Origin: Flavobacterium sp. Leaf82
GTDB taxonomy: Bacteria > Bacteroidota > Bacteroidia > Flavobacteriales > Flavobacteriaceae
Length of the DNA: 64,000 bases
Direction of reading: 5' to 3'
NCBI RefSeq assembly: GCF_001422725.1
Contig: NZ_LMMA01000023.1
Location: forward strand, 337,593-401,592
The stretch's first letter is position 1, and each line of letters starts with the position of its first letter. The position numbers were made by a program, and so were the translations under genes. This document shows positions 1 to 9,065 of this stretch, in pieces. The notes beneath the pieces are model-generated. The model was not told the origin of the DNA. It was given only the letters and a program-made list of their open reading frames with translations, and made no database searches.

Positions 1-494
1 GGATCTGATTCTGAGAAGTTGTTTAATAAAGTTGGTGCAATAAAAGTAGTAATTGCGGCACCTGCATTTCCCATTCCGAAAATACCCAACGCTCTGCCTT
101 GCCAGTTTTTAGGATACCAAATCGAAGTATATCCTATTCCTACCGCGAAACTGGTACCTACAAGACCAAAGAAAAAACTTAACACGGCAAAGCTCCAGAA
201 AGAATTCGCAAAAGGTAGAAGAAATAGCGGAATCGAACACAAAAACAATAAAATAGAAAATATAATTTTCCCTCCATATTTATCCGTTAGAATACCAATA
301 GGAAGTCTGAAGATGGATCCTGATAAAATAGGAATTCCTAAAAGCCAGCCTGTTTCAACTACTGTAAAGTTAAATATCCCTTTATCTACCAAATAAGTAA
401 TCAAAACACCGTTTAAAGTCCAGCAAGCAAAGCATACTGAAAAAGCCAGCGTATTTAAAAATAAAATCCTGTGTGATTGAGATAGATTATCCAT
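1..494 (-). CDS. NarK-like nitrate/nitrite MFS transporter (5' part, C-terminus off the window)
   Basis: Reading leftward from an ATG at 494, an open frame of 164 codons runs off the left edge. The protein is hydrophobic with about five membrane segments. It carries the nitrate/nitrite porter (NNP) hallmarks: a G-rich helix followed by FRLPIGILTDKYGGK (about residues 62-76), then GTSFAVGIGYTSIWYP and QGRALGIFGMGNAG further on. These resemble the signature stretches of NarK, which moves nitrate and nitrite across the inner membrane for respiration or assimilation. A forward ORF at 19-396 lies opposite and is a shadow. The C-terminal half and downstream genes are outside the window, so the exact substrate (uptake or nitrite export) cannot be told. 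Confidence 0.8.
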   Translation of the reverse strand, partial: MDNLSQSHRILFLNTLAFSVCFACWTLNGVLITYLVDKGIFNFTVVETGWLLGIPILSGSIFRLPIGILTDKYGGKIIFSILLFLCSIPLFLLPFANSFWSFAVLSFFFGLVGTSFAVGIGYTSIWYPKNWQGRALGIFGMGNAGAAITTFIAPTLLNNFSESD

Positions 495-584
495 ATAGAA
501 ATATTAAAAACATCTAATTTTAGATTTATCGAGTACTAAATTCCTCAATTGAACACAAAATTAAACCGTTAGATTCTTACAAAA

Positions 585-600
585 TATGATATATATCATA
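585..600. promoter_or_regulatory. 16-bp perfect palindrome, FNR-box-like, upstream of narK-like gene
   Basis: TATGATATATATCATA is a perfect 16-bp palindrome about 90 bp upstream of the leftward NarK-like start. Its core TGAT-N4-ATCA matches the inner bases of the FNR consensus TTGAT-N4-ATCAA, with A/T instead of T/A at the outer positions. Control of a nitrate transporter by an FNR/CRP-type anaerobic regulator would make sense, but this is inferred from the match and position. AT-rich palindromes also arise by chance. Confidence 0.4.
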
Positions 601-1215
601 CTAAAGACTTTCTTGTCTTTTTTATACAAATCAATAATAAGTGCTTATAAAATAGATAGTTTTAACCAAGATAAATATTACATTACAGACAGCGACTCTG
701 CCTTTTTAAAGTAATTTGTAAGAATAATTGATTTATATGTTTTTTGAGATTATGGATCTTAAGCCATTAGAGAAATAGTGTTGTGAATTATTTTAGATTT
801 AAGATTTAACACAATAAAAATAGGAAAAACATCAAAGCTAAATAATTAATTACTAGTTATTTACATTAAAACACGAAAGTATTTTCTTTCTAAAATGATT
901 AACCCCTTTGTTTATATGGCTTTTAGCCTGCTATTTTTCTTATAAAATTTATACCTTAAAAAATGTTTTAGGAATACATTTTTTGGTTTTTAATCCTAAA
1001 ATGTTGTTTACGTGACGTTTTTGCATTGATTTTCAAGTTGCTAAGTTTTTTCAAATTAAAAAATTAAGTATAAAATACTACATTTTGGGTAATTTTACAA
1101 TCCTATTTTTAACATTTGTTTGATTTTTAAAAGTATACAAAATACTGATTTTCAACATATTAAATACTAATAAAATCACTTTATTCTAATTCTGTTTAAA
1201 AAAAACGAACAAATT

Positions 1216-1264
1216 TTTGGATTTTATTATATTAAAATTAACTTTGTCTATAGGATTAGTAGAG
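1216..1264 (+). promoter_or_regulatory. susC operon promoter with candidate operator (leader copy 1)
   Basis: TTTG at 1216-1219, exactly 19 bp, then TAACTTTG at 1239-1246: a full match to the Bacteroidota primary sigma consensus TTTG-N19-TAnnTTTG. Immediately downstream, over the expected transcription start, is TCTATAGGATTAGTAGAG (1247-1264), whose ends TCTA and TAGA form an inverted repeat with a 9-bp spacer. The same arrangement, one base different in the element, precedes the encapsulin operon at 17151. A repressor site overlapping the start is the simplest reading; the regulator is unknown. Confidence 0.65.
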
Positions 1265-1305
1265 TATAAAAATATTTGAAACCATAAAGAATTATATTTT
1301 GAAAA

Positions 1306-1381
1306 CAACCGAAAGCATATCGTATTACATTCTTCCTAAAAAATATACTTATAACAATTTTTGTTATATGTGCTTCTGTTG
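1306..1381 (+). ncRNA. Leader RNA module A, copy 1 (structured, duplicated)
   Basis: A 76-nt block that recurs at 17232-17307 with the same length and few changes. The ends pair: CAAC with GTTG, and GAAAGCA with TGCTTC (one bulged A). Inside is a hairpin TATAACA/TGTTATA (1350-1356 with 1362-1368) around a 5-nt loop. The loop differs by one base between copies while the stem is unchanged. It lies about 50 nt into the predicted transcript. It does not match any riboswitch class I can recall. It could sense a sulfur metabolite or bind a protein, but that is inference. Confidence 0.5.
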
Positions 1382-1617
1382 CTAATTCTTAGCTTTTTCG
1401 TTTGCATTCGGTTCTCCTTTATATCGAATCGATAAAAAAACGAATCTTTAAAAAACACATCACAAGATTTACTTATTGAGATTACAAAAAGTCTGTTTGA
1501 TACATTAATTGCATCGAAAGGATTGCTGAAACTATATCTATAAATTAAAAAAGAATAACTAATAACTAAAAAAACTAAGATGAAAAATATGCAAAGTTGT
1601 TGCTGTAAATAAAAAAA

Positions 1618-1704
1618 GCCATTTCTGCGGCAACAGAAATGGCAAGGCTTAAAGAACATTTATCACTAAATCAAGGAAAACACGAGAGAGTTGAAAATTC
1701 AACT
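1618..1704 (+). ncRNA. Leader RNA module B, copy 1 (two hairpins and a conserved 22-nt string)
   Basis: The first hairpin has a perfect 10-bp stem GCCATTTCTG/CAGAAATGGC around the loop CGGCAA. A 22-nt string at 1653-1674 (core ACATTTATCACTAAATC) is identical in the second leader. Then a palindromic hairpin, AGTTGAA/TTCAACT, lies at 1689-1704. The module recurs at 17481-17558, where the hairpins are kept by a G-U wobble and an A-T to G-C change. There is no following U-tract, so it is not an intrinsic terminator. It ends about 40 nt before the susC start and may affect translation. Confidence 0.5.
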
Positions 1705-1745
1705 TTCAAGGTGCCTTGTTAATTACTTAAAACCAGTACAAAGAA

Positions 1746-4700
1746 ATGAAAAAAAATTTAAACATATACTCATTGCTTTTTATCCTGTTATTATCAGCGG
1801 GAATTAATGCCCAGAATACCACTCCTCTCATACAATCTAAACTCGATGGAACTGTGGTAGATGATATTACAAATCAACCTATTATAGGAGCTTCGATAAA
1901 TATAAAAGGTACAACTCATGGGGTTGTTACAGATGCTGAAGGAAAATTTTATTTTCAAACCGGTCAAAAATTACCATATACTTTAATTGTAAGTTACATT
2001 GGATATAAAAAAGCAGAAGTCATAGTTGATAAAAATCCTGTAACAATCCACCTGAAAGAAGAACGTCAGGAATTAGATGAACTTGTGGTTGTAGGTTACG
2101 GTTCTCAAAAAAGAAAAGACATTACAGGTTCTGTAGCATCGGTTCCTAAAGCCAATTTATCTCAGGTTACCTCATCTGCAGATAATTTATTAAGAGGAGC
2201 AATTGCCGGAGTGGTAGTTACACAAAGTTCCGGTCGTCCCGGCGCTTCTTCAAGTGTTCGTATCAGAGGTGGAAACTCGATTACAGCCGGTAACGAACCT
2301 CTTTATGTAGTCGACGGAATCCTGATTTACAATGATAACAATAATAGTTCTGCCGGAGTTTCGAATGCCGGTGCATCTGTCAATGTATTGTCTACAATAA
2401 ATCCTGCTGATATCGAATCGATTGAGGTATTAAAAGATGCATCAGCTACTGCTATATATGGATCTCGAGGTGCAAATGGTGTTGTAATTATTACTACCAA
2501 AAAAGGAACAAAAGGACAAGATAACATTTCGTATCAGGGTTATTTTGGATTTCAGGATGTTTCAAAAAAATTACATTTAATGAATGCCAGTCAATGGGCA
2601 AGCTTACGTAATGATGTTCAGGCAAGTATTGGTCAGGCACCGGCTTTTTCTGCTGATCAGATAGAGGCTTTGAAAACGTCCGGAGGTTACGACTGGCAAT
2701 CTGCACTTTTTAGAACTGCAGCTCCGGTTCAAAATCATCAATTGTCATTTTCAGGCGGCGACGAAAAATCGAGATATGCTATTTCTGCAGGTTATTTTCA
2801 ACAAGACGGAATTGTAATTGCATCAGATTTCAAACGAATTTCTCTTCGTGTTAATTACGAAAGAAATTATTCTCAGGCTTTTAAATTTGGTGTGAATGCT
2901 AATTACAGTAATTCCGTTTCAAATGGAGTGGGAACAAATGGCGGTTCTTCTGCCGGAAGATCTCCAAGCCCTTTGGTTGTTGCTTTATACCAACCGCCTG
3001 TTGTACCTATTAAAAATCCTGACGGAAGTTATAATCTAACAAATAATCCTTACTCAACTGCTGTAAACGGAATCATAGCAAACCCTATTAATGATCTGGT
3101 TAGTACAACAAATGAGACTAAAATAAATAGAATTTTGACAAGTTTATTTGGTGAATATAAAATAACCAAAAAACTTACTGCAAAAGTTGCCGTTAGTGGG
3201 GACGTAATTAATACCAAACAAAATTATTATGCTCCGGCTACTACTACATCCGGTGCAGGAACCAAAGGATTAGCATCTGTTGGGGATCGATTGGTAAGTT
3301 CTGTATTGAATGAAAACACATTGAACTACAATACTACTTTTGGCGAAAATCATAAATTCTCTGCTTTAGGAGGTTATACGCTTCAATATACTCAGGGTGA
3401 AGTTGTAAATGCAGGTGCCAATACTTTTGTAAATGATGCTAATACTTACAACGCTTTGCAAGATGGTGTGCCGGTAAAACCTTATAGCGATGCATTCGAA
3501 AGTGTACTAAAATCATGGTTAACGAGAATAAATTATTCTTATAAAGGAAAATACAATTTTACACTATCGGCACGTGCAGACGGTTCGTCAAGATTTGGTT
3601 CTGAATCTCTTTGGGGATATTTTCCTTCAGCAGGATTTTCATGGAATATTACAGACGAAGACTTTGCAAAAAATATTAAAGGTGTAACCGAAGCTAAACT
3701 TAGAATTACAGCAGGAACAACAGGAAATCAGGAAATTGGAAATTACCTTTCTCTTGCCTCTATGGGTTCTGTAAATTATGCTTTTGGAGGTACATTACAA
3801 ACCGGTCTTGCTCCTACCCGATTAGCAAACCCTGATTTGAAATGGGAAAAAACAGATCAGTATAATGTTGGTTTAGACTTGTCATTATTAGACCGAAAAA
3901 TCAATTTTGTTTTTGATGTGTATTACAAGAAAACAAATGATTTATTAATCAATGTTCCAGTGCCGTTAACTTCGGGATATGCTACTGTGCTTCAAAATAT
4001 TGGTGGTGTTGAGAATAAAGGTATCGAAATTGGTCTGACGACAGAAAACCTGAAAACAGAAAATTTCTCGTGGAATTCGAATATTGTATTTTCAGCAAAC
4101 AAAAATAAAGTTGTTTCGATAGGAAACGGGGTTGATCAGTTTTTTCCGGTAGTACCAAATGGTTCTTTATTGCAGCAACAACCAGTTACAGTAAAAGTAG
4201 GGTTACCATTAGGAACTTTCTGGGGGTACAAAACAAATGGTATTTTCCAGACTCAGGAAGAAGTAAATACACAACCTAAAATAAACAGTTTAGCCAATAC
4301 AAAAGTTGGTGACAGAAAATATGTAGATACAAACGGTGATGGCGTAATTACAGCTCTTGACAAAGGTAATCTTGGAAGTTCCCAGCCCAAATTTGTTGGA
4401 AGTTTCAGCAACACAATTTCTTATAATGATTTTGATCTTAATTTCTCTTTCCAGGGATCTTACGGAGGAAAAATCTTCAATGCATTAAATCAGCAATTAG
4501 AAATTTCTACACTTGGAACAAATGCTAACGTAACTCTTGAAGACCGCTGGACACCAGCAAATCCAAGTAATGAAATTCCAAGAGCTACAAGTTCACCGCT
4601 AGGCATTGTATCTGAACGTTATGTAGAAGATGCTTCTTTTTTAAGATTAAAATTGATCACTTTAGGGTATACATTACCTAAAAGCCTTTCTTCAAGACTT

Positions 4701-4877
4701 GGTGCAAAGAGTATTAAATTCTATGTCTCTGCAGAAAATTTAATTACATGGACAAAATACACTGGTTATGATCCAGAGGTAAGTTCATACGAACAAAACA
4801 ATTTATATCCGGGAATTGACTTTGGCTCATATCCAAATTCTAAAACATTCATTTCCGGTCTGAACATAACTTTCTAA
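1746..4877 (+). CDS. SusC/RagA-family TonB-linked outer membrane transporter
   Basis: This 1043-residue protein is an outer membrane beta-barrel that, with its SusD lid, imports large solutes using TonB energy. It has a signal peptide (about 1-22), a carboxypeptidase-like regulatory beta-sandwich (about 32-110), and the SusC signature LDELVVVGYGSQKRKDITGS near 111-130, which serves as the TonB box region. The plug follows (about 125-250, with IRGGNSITAGNEPLYVVDG), then a long barrel ending in the aromatic C-terminus LNITF. SusD starts 15 nt downstream and a sulfatase follows. No extracytoplasmic sigma or anti-sigma pair or hybrid two-component gene is adjacent. Control may instead lie in the long duplicated leader. 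The cargo is probably an organosulfate or sulfated glycan by context; the exact substrate is unknown. Confidence 0.93.
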   Translation: MKKNLNIYSLLFILLLSAGINAQNTTPLIQSKLDGTVVDDITNQPIIGASINIKGTTHGVVTDAEGKFYFQTGQKLPYTLIVSYIGYKKAEVIVDKNPVTIHLKEERQELDELVVVGYGSQKRKDITGSVASVPKANLSQVTSSADNLLRGAIAGVVVTQSSGRPGASSSVRIRGGNSITAGNEPLYVVDGILIYNDNNNSSAGVSNAGASVNVLSTINPADIESIEVLKDASATAIYGSRGANGVVIITTKKGTKGQDNISYQGYFGFQDVSKKLHLMNASQWASLRNDVQASIGQAPAFSADQIEALKTSGGYDWQSALFRTAAPVQNHQLSFSGGDEKSRYAISAGYFQQDGIVIASDFKRISLRVNYERNYSQAFKFGVNANYSNSVSNGVGTNGGSSAGRSPSPLVVALYQPPVVPIKNPDGSYNLTNNPYSTAVNGIIANPINDLVSTTNETKINRILTSLFGEYKITKKLTAKVAVSGDVINTKQNYYAPATTTSGAGTKGLASVGDRLVSSVLNENTLNYNTTFGENHKFSALGGYTLQYTQGEVVNAGANTFVNDANTYNALQDGVPVKPYSDAFESVLKSWLTRINYSYKGKYNFTLSARADGSSRFGSESLWGYFPSAGFSWNITDEDFAKNIKGVTEAKLRITAGTTGNQEIGNYLSLASMGSVNYAFGGTLQTGLAPTRLANPDLKWEKTDQYNVGLDLSLLDRKINFVFDVYYKKTNDLLINVPVPLTSGYATVLQNIGGVENKGIEIGLTTENLKTENFSWNSNIVFSANKNKVVSIGNGVDQFFPVVPNGSLLQQQPVTVKVGLPLGTFWGYKTNGIFQTQEEVNTQPKINSLANTKVGDRKYVDTNGDGVITALDKGNLGSSQPKFVGSFSNTISYNDFDLNFSFQGSYGGKIFNALNQQLEISTLGTNANVTLEDRWTPANPSNEIPRATSSPLGIVSERYVEDASFLRLKLITLGYTLPKSLSSRLGAKSIKFYVSAENLITWTKYTGYDPEVSSYEQNNLYPGIDFGSYPNSKTFISGLNITF

Positions 4878-4892
4878 GTAAAAAAATATACC

Positions 4893-6365
4893 ATGAAAAA
4901 GATTCTATTAACAATTATACTAAGTGCCGGTTTATTTGCATCGTGCACAGATCTGGAGGTTACACCAACCTCTTTTGTAACCGAAGACAACTACTTTAAA
5001 ACCCAGGACGATGCTATTGCGAGCGTAACTGCTGTTTATGCTTCATTAAGTCTGGACCCGGGAGAACAAAGTTTATTTGGCAGAAACTTGTATTTTTTAA
5101 CAGATATGGGTTCTGATTATGCAGCCGCAGGAGTTTCTGCAACAAATCCTCAGGTAAGAGCAATGAGCGCTTTAACGCACGATGCTACCAATGACCGTGT
5201 TCAGGTGGCGTGGCGCCAAATTTATAATGGAATAAACAGAGCCAATGTATCCATAGATAATATTCCTAAAGTAGCAGGAACAGAAGCTGTTAAAACAAGA
5301 TTGATCAATGAAGCAAAATTTATCAGGGCCTTATTGTATTTTCAGGCAGTTCGTTTGTGGGGCGGAGTTCCAATTGTTTTACATGAACCAACTTCTATTC
5401 AGGTAGAAAGTTTAAAATCAAAAAGAGCAACTGTAGACGAAGTTTATGCACAAATCATTACGGACTTAAAAGACGCAGAAAACTTACCATCGACTTATGC
5501 TTCGACAGATGCCGGACGTGCTACATCCGGAGCTGCAAAAGCAATTTTAGCAAAAGTTTATCTGACTAGAAAAGATTATCCAAATGCCATTTTAAAAGCC
5601 AGAGAAGTAATCAACGGCGGTTATGGATATGCTCTTTTTGAAAGTTTTGGAGACATATTCGCAAAAGCTAAAAAAAACGGAAAAGAACATATTTTCTCTG
5701 TTCAGTTTGAGCCAAATCAGGCAGGAAACGGATCAAGCGGAAGTACGTTTCAATCTACTTCATTTACTGGATTCACTGCTACAGAACCTGCAGATATTAT
5801 CTCAGACGTAGCTCAGTTCTATGATATATATGCCGCTGGAGATACCAGACGAGATGTAAGTTATGCCAAGACATTACCAATTCCGGGAACGACAAATACG
5901 TATACATTTCCTAAACCAATTTTTAAAAAATACCTGGATTTAACCAATCTGGCAACACCCGGAAACGTAGCAATCAATTTTCCAATTATTCGTTATGCCG
6001 ATATTTTATTGTCTTTAGCAGAAGCGATAAACGAGCAGGGAACGCCAACGCCTGAAGCTTATGAATTGATTAATCAGGTAAGACGTAGAGCTTTTGGAAA
6101 ACCAATTGCCACGCCGGATGCAACTGTAGATTTAGTTGGATTAACACAAACCACTTTTAGAGCTGCTATTCAGGAAGAACGCAAAAAAGAATTTGTTCAG
6201 GAAGGACAACGCTGGTTCGATTTAGTTCGTTGGGGAACTCTGGTTACCGAGGTTAAAAAAGTAACCGCCAAAAACTCAGTTTCCGAAAGAAATAATTTAT
6301 ATCCAATTCCGCAAAGCGAAAGAAATATTGATCCTGTAGGGTTACCACAAAACCCTGGATATTAA
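4893..6365 (+). CDS. SusD/RagB-family surface lipoprotein
   Basis: This 490-residue surface lipoprotein caps the SusC barrel and binds the incoming substrate. It has a lipoprotein signal with lipobox LFASC (Cys18). The SusD-type N-terminal motif follows (TPTSFVTEDNYFKTQDDAIASVTAVY), then the TPR-like helical core (for example RLINEAKFIRALLYFQAVRLWGGVPIV at about 136-162). It ends with the typical block FVQEGQRWFDLVRWG and YPIPQSE. Length is normal for the family. It is 15 nt downstream of susC and 28 nt upstream of the first sulfatase, so the three are almost certainly cotranscribed. Specificity cannot be read from sequence; the sulfatase neighbours suggest a sulfated compound. Confidence 0.93.
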   Translation: MKKILLTIILSAGLFASCTDLEVTPTSFVTEDNYFKTQDDAIASVTAVYASLSLDPGEQSLFGRNLYFLTDMGSDYAAAGVSATNPQVRAMSALTHDATNDRVQVAWRQIYNGINRANVSIDNIPKVAGTEAVKTRLINEAKFIRALLYFQAVRLWGGVPIVLHEPTSIQVESLKSKRATVDEVYAQIITDLKDAENLPSTYASTDAGRATSGAAKAILAKVYLTRKDYPNAILKAREVINGGYGYALFESFGDIFAKAKKNGKEHIFSVQFEPNQAGNGSSGSTFQSTSFTGFTATEPADIISDVAQFYDIYAAGDTRRDVSYAKTLPIPGTTNTYTFPKPIFKKYLDLTNLATPGNVAINFPIIRYADILLSLAEAINEQGTPTPEAYELINQVRRRAFGKPIATPDATVDLVGLTQTTFRAAIQEERKKEFVQEGQRWFDLVRWGTLVTEVKKVTAKNSVSERNNLYPIPQSERNIDPVGLPQNPGY

Positions 6366-6393
6366 CATAAACCACAACCAAAAAACTAGAATT

Positions 6394-8319
6394 ATGAAAA
6401 ATTTTAAATTTAACAGTACAATCAAAAGCTCGCAAAAAGGGCTTTTGATGACTGCATTGCTTGTTGTACAATTCGGTTTTGCACAAGATAAAAATGTAGA
6501 ATTCAAAGGTGTAGTTGGTAAAACTCTAGCCGATTCTAAAGAATATTGGCCGGATCCTGTAAAAGCTCCCGCGGGTGCCCCAAATGTGATCTGGATCTTA
6601 TTAGACGATGTAGGATTTGGAGCTTCAAGTGCTTTTGGAGGTTTGATTCAAACTCCAACTTTCGATCAATTGGCAAACAACGGTTTACGCTATACCAACT
6701 TTCATACAACTGCTATTTGTGCTCCTACACGTGCGGCATTATTAACCGGTAGAAATTCAGGTAAAGTACACGTAAGCGGATTTTCTCATACTATTTTATC
6801 TGCAGGTTTTCCGGGTTGGGATGGCAGGATTCCGTCAGATAAAGGAACGGTTGCAGAGATTTTACGCGAGAATGGATACAACACTTTTGCCGTTGGTAAA
6901 TATGGTGTAACTCCAGATGAAGAAGCTACAGATGCCGGACCATTTGACAGATGGCCAACCGGAAAAGGATTTGATCATTTCTATGGCTTCTTAGGTTCAC
7001 AAACAGATCAGTACAATCCTGATTTAGTAGAAGACCAGACGCATATAAAACCAGACGGACGTCATTTAAACGAACTTATTACGGATAAAGCGATTAGTTT
7101 TATTCAAAGACAACAAAAAGCAGCACCGGGAAAACCTTTCTTCTTGTATTATGCACCCGGAGCAGCTCATGCACCTCATCAGGTGGCTACAAAATGGAGC
7201 GATCCTTATAAAGGAAAATTTGACAAAGGCTGGGATGCCTATCGTGAAGAAGTAATTGCAAACCAAAAGAAGCTAGGCGTGATTCCTGCAAATGCTGTAT
7301 TACCGGAGCGCAACCCGCTTATTACAGACTGGAAAAAACTTACTCCGGAACAAAAGAAAGTGTATGCTCGTTTTATGGAAGTTTATGCCGGATTCCTAAC
7401 ATATACAGATTCTGAAATTGGAAGAGTTGTAAACTATCTAAAAGAAAGCAATCAGCTGGAGAATACTGTGATTTTTGTTGCAATTGGCGACAATGGAGCC
7501 AGTAAAGAAGGAACTACTGAAGGAACAATTAACCAAAGTTTATTTTCTCAGGGAACATCTGACGACGAAAACCAAAAGAAAAACTTAGCGAATATCGATG
7601 AAATTGGTACTGCAAAAGGTTTAAACACCAATTATCCTTTGGGATGGGCGCAGGCAACAAATGTTCCTTTTAAAAACTGGAAACAAGATGCACAATCTGA
7701 AGGCGGAACTCACAACCCGTTGATTGTTTATTATCCAAAAGGAATTAAAGAAAAAGGCGGAATCAGAAATCAATACAGCCACGTAACAGATTTATTACCT
7801 ACAACACTGGATATTGCAGGAATTAAAGCTCCGGAATATATCAAAGCAGTTAAACAAGACGCGATACAAGGTTCGTCTTTATATGCTTCTTTGAATGATG
7901 CCAAAGCAGAATCTTTACACAAAATCCAGTATTACTATATTTTTGGAAACAGAGCTATTTATAAAGACGGATGGAAAGCCGGAGCAGCACATTTACCGGA
8001 TTCATTTGCCGTAAAAAAAGCTTTGGGCAAAAATGAAAAACCTGCCGAAAGCAATTTTGATACGGATGTTTGGGAATTATACAACCTAAACGAAGATTTT
8101 AACGAACGTAACAATCTTGCCAAAAAATATCCTGAAAAATTAGCTGAGCTGCAAAAATTATTTGATGAGCAAGCCAAAGAAAACAATGTTTATCCGCTAA
8201 TTGACTGGCAGGATGTATACAACAGAAGGATTCACAATACAGGAGCAGACAAAGGCAAAACGTTACAGGATTTAGTAAAACAAGTTACTAAAGGCGGAGA
8301 CGCTGGAAGCTCTAAATAA
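6394..8319 (+). CDS. Arylsulfatase-type S1 sulfatase (signal peptide, Cys-type)
   Basis: This 641-residue protein belongs to the formylglycine sulfatases, which hydrolyse sulfate esters outside the cytoplasm. A signal peptide ends near AFGFAQ (residue 30). The metal ligands DD are at 71-72. The maturation motif C-A-P-T-R runs from Cys109, followed by LLTG. A GDNG metal-site motif is present. The block WDAYREEVIANQKKLG and the DRWP/GFDHFYGF region resemble AtsA-like arylsulfatases (probably SulfAtlas S1_4). The usual GKWH motif after the formylglycine region reads GKYG here, so the conserved His that contacts the formylglycine is absent; activity or specificity may differ. Activation needs a formylglycine-generating enzyme, which is not in this window. 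The gene follows susD by 28 nt. Confidence 0.9.
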   Translation: MKNFKFNSTIKSSQKGLLMTALLVVQFGFAQDKNVEFKGVVGKTLADSKEYWPDPVKAPAGAPNVIWILLDDVGFGASSAFGGLIQTPTFDQLANNGLRYTNFHTTAICAPTRAALLTGRNSGKVHVSGFSHTILSAGFPGWDGRIPSDKGTVAEILRENGYNTFAVGKYGVTPDEEATDAGPFDRWPTGKGFDHFYGFLGSQTDQYNPDLVEDQTHIKPDGRHLNELITDKAISFIQRQQKAAPGKPFFLYYAPGAAHAPHQVATKWSDPYKGKFDKGWDAYREEVIANQKKLGVIPANAVLPERNPLITDWKKLTPEQKKVYARFMEVYAGFLTYTDSEIGRVVNYLKESNQLENTVIFVAIGDNGASKEGTTEGTINQSLFSQGTSDDENQKKNLANIDEIGTAKGLNTNYPLGWAQATNVPFKNWKQDAQSEGGTHNPLIVYYPKGIKEKGGIRNQYSHVTDLLPTTLDIAGIKAPEYIKAVKQDAIQGSSLYASLNDAKAESLHKIQYYYIFGNRAIYKDGWKAGAAHLPDSFAVKKALGKNEKPAESNFDTDVWELYNLNEDFNERNNLAKKYPEKLAELQKLFDEQAKENNVYPLIDWQDVYNRRIHNTGADKGKTLQDLVKQVTKGGDAGSSK

Positions 8320-8425
8320 TCTTTTAGAAGAACATTTCTAGAAGAAAATAAATAAAAACCGTCAGAGCTATTGACCATTTTGCAAAAGAATATGTTAGTA
8401 GCTCTGATATTAAAACAAGTAAATT

Positions 8426-8977
8426 ATGGCAGCAACAAAACCAATTTTGAAAAGAGGCATATTTGCCTTGATTCTTGTAGTAATTGCGGTAAGTTTTTAC
8501 TACTTAACGATCTGGATAACTCCTTATTATGTGCAAAAAAAGTTTGCCGAAAAAAGTTTGGGAGCTATCAATACACCCAGATTTGGAGATCAGCCAAATG
8601 CTGAAAACAGCAGAGTAATTCCGTTACCAAATCCGGACTTTTTATATTCTACAATCAGTTATGATTTGGAAGATGATGTACTAAAGATTTCAGGAATTGT
8701 TCCGGATTCAACTTATTGGTCGATCTCGGCATATCAGGAAAATACAACCAATTATTTTGTGGAGAATGAAGAGAAAGTAAAATCAAGATTCGAATATTAT
8801 CTGGTGCCTGAAGGAAGTACTGCCGAAGTTTTGAAAAATATCCCAAAGGAAAAAATCATTTACAGTCCAACAAATAAAGGATTGATTTTGTTTCGTTATT
8901 TAGTTTCGAAAGCCTATCCGGTAAAAACATTGGCAGAATTGCAACATGGGGTTACGGTAGAGAAATTAGGAAAGTAA
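8426..8977 (+). CDS. Membrane-anchored DUF1254-like protein
   Basis: This 183-residue protein has one N-terminal membrane segment (about 12-32) and a periplasmic domain. The stretch NPDFLYSTISYDLEDD and then YWSISAYQENTTNYFV is typical of the DUF1254 family, where an N-D-x-x-Y-type strand is followed by a Tyr-rich strand. The biochemical role of the family is unknown. The matching DUF1214 half is encoded separately at 9251, also with a membrane anchor. A fused version lies at 42910. The start gives the short basic segment preceding the membrane helix. It follows the first sulfatase by 106 bp and is likely in the same transcript. Confidence 0.65.
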   Translation: MAATKPILKRGIFALILVVIAVSFYYLTIWITPYYVQKKFAEKSLGAINTPRFGDQPNAENSRVIPLPNPDFLYSTISYDLEDDVLKISGIVPDSTYWSISAYQENTTNYFVENEEKVKSRFEYYLVPEGSTAEVLKNIPKEKIIYSPTNKGLILFRYLVSKAYPVKTLAELQHGVTVEKLGK

Positions 8978-9065
8978 GCGTAATCTTTGTCAGGTACGCA
9001 GATGATACGGATTTGCTTTGCAAAGACGCGGATTTAAAAGGATTTTTTATTTTAATTCCAAAAAA

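Larger units (their letters stand above)
495..1745. other. 1.25-kb intergenic region between narK-like gene and susC
   Basis: This divergent gap holds no convincing gene. It contains the FNR-like palindrome near 590, then about 600 bp of AT-rich sequence in which I see nothing specific. From 1216 onward lies the promoter and roughly 490-nt leader of the susC operon. A leftward ORF at 1336-1659 is a shadow lying across conserved leader modules; its translation has no recognisable domain. The stretch 1382-1610 within the leader is not conserved in the second leader copy. Confidence 0.7.

Noticed and set aside
19..396. Forward ORF opposite the NarK-like gene
   Set aside because: Low-complexity translation with no domain, while the reverse strand gives a clear membrane transporter.
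1336..1659. Leftward ORF in the susC leader
   Set aside because: Crosses both conserved RNA modules, has no domain and no conserved counterpart in leader copy 2.
1653..1674. Reverse complement resembles a piece of the SAM-II riboswitch (GTGATAAATGT)
   Set aside because: The P1 stem is missing, and no leftward gene follows for it to control; likely chance.
1618..1710. Possible S-box (SAM-I) from GGCAAC and GGTGCC strings
   Set aside because: Order of motifs is wrong, core strings are absent, and GGTGCC is not kept in copy 2.
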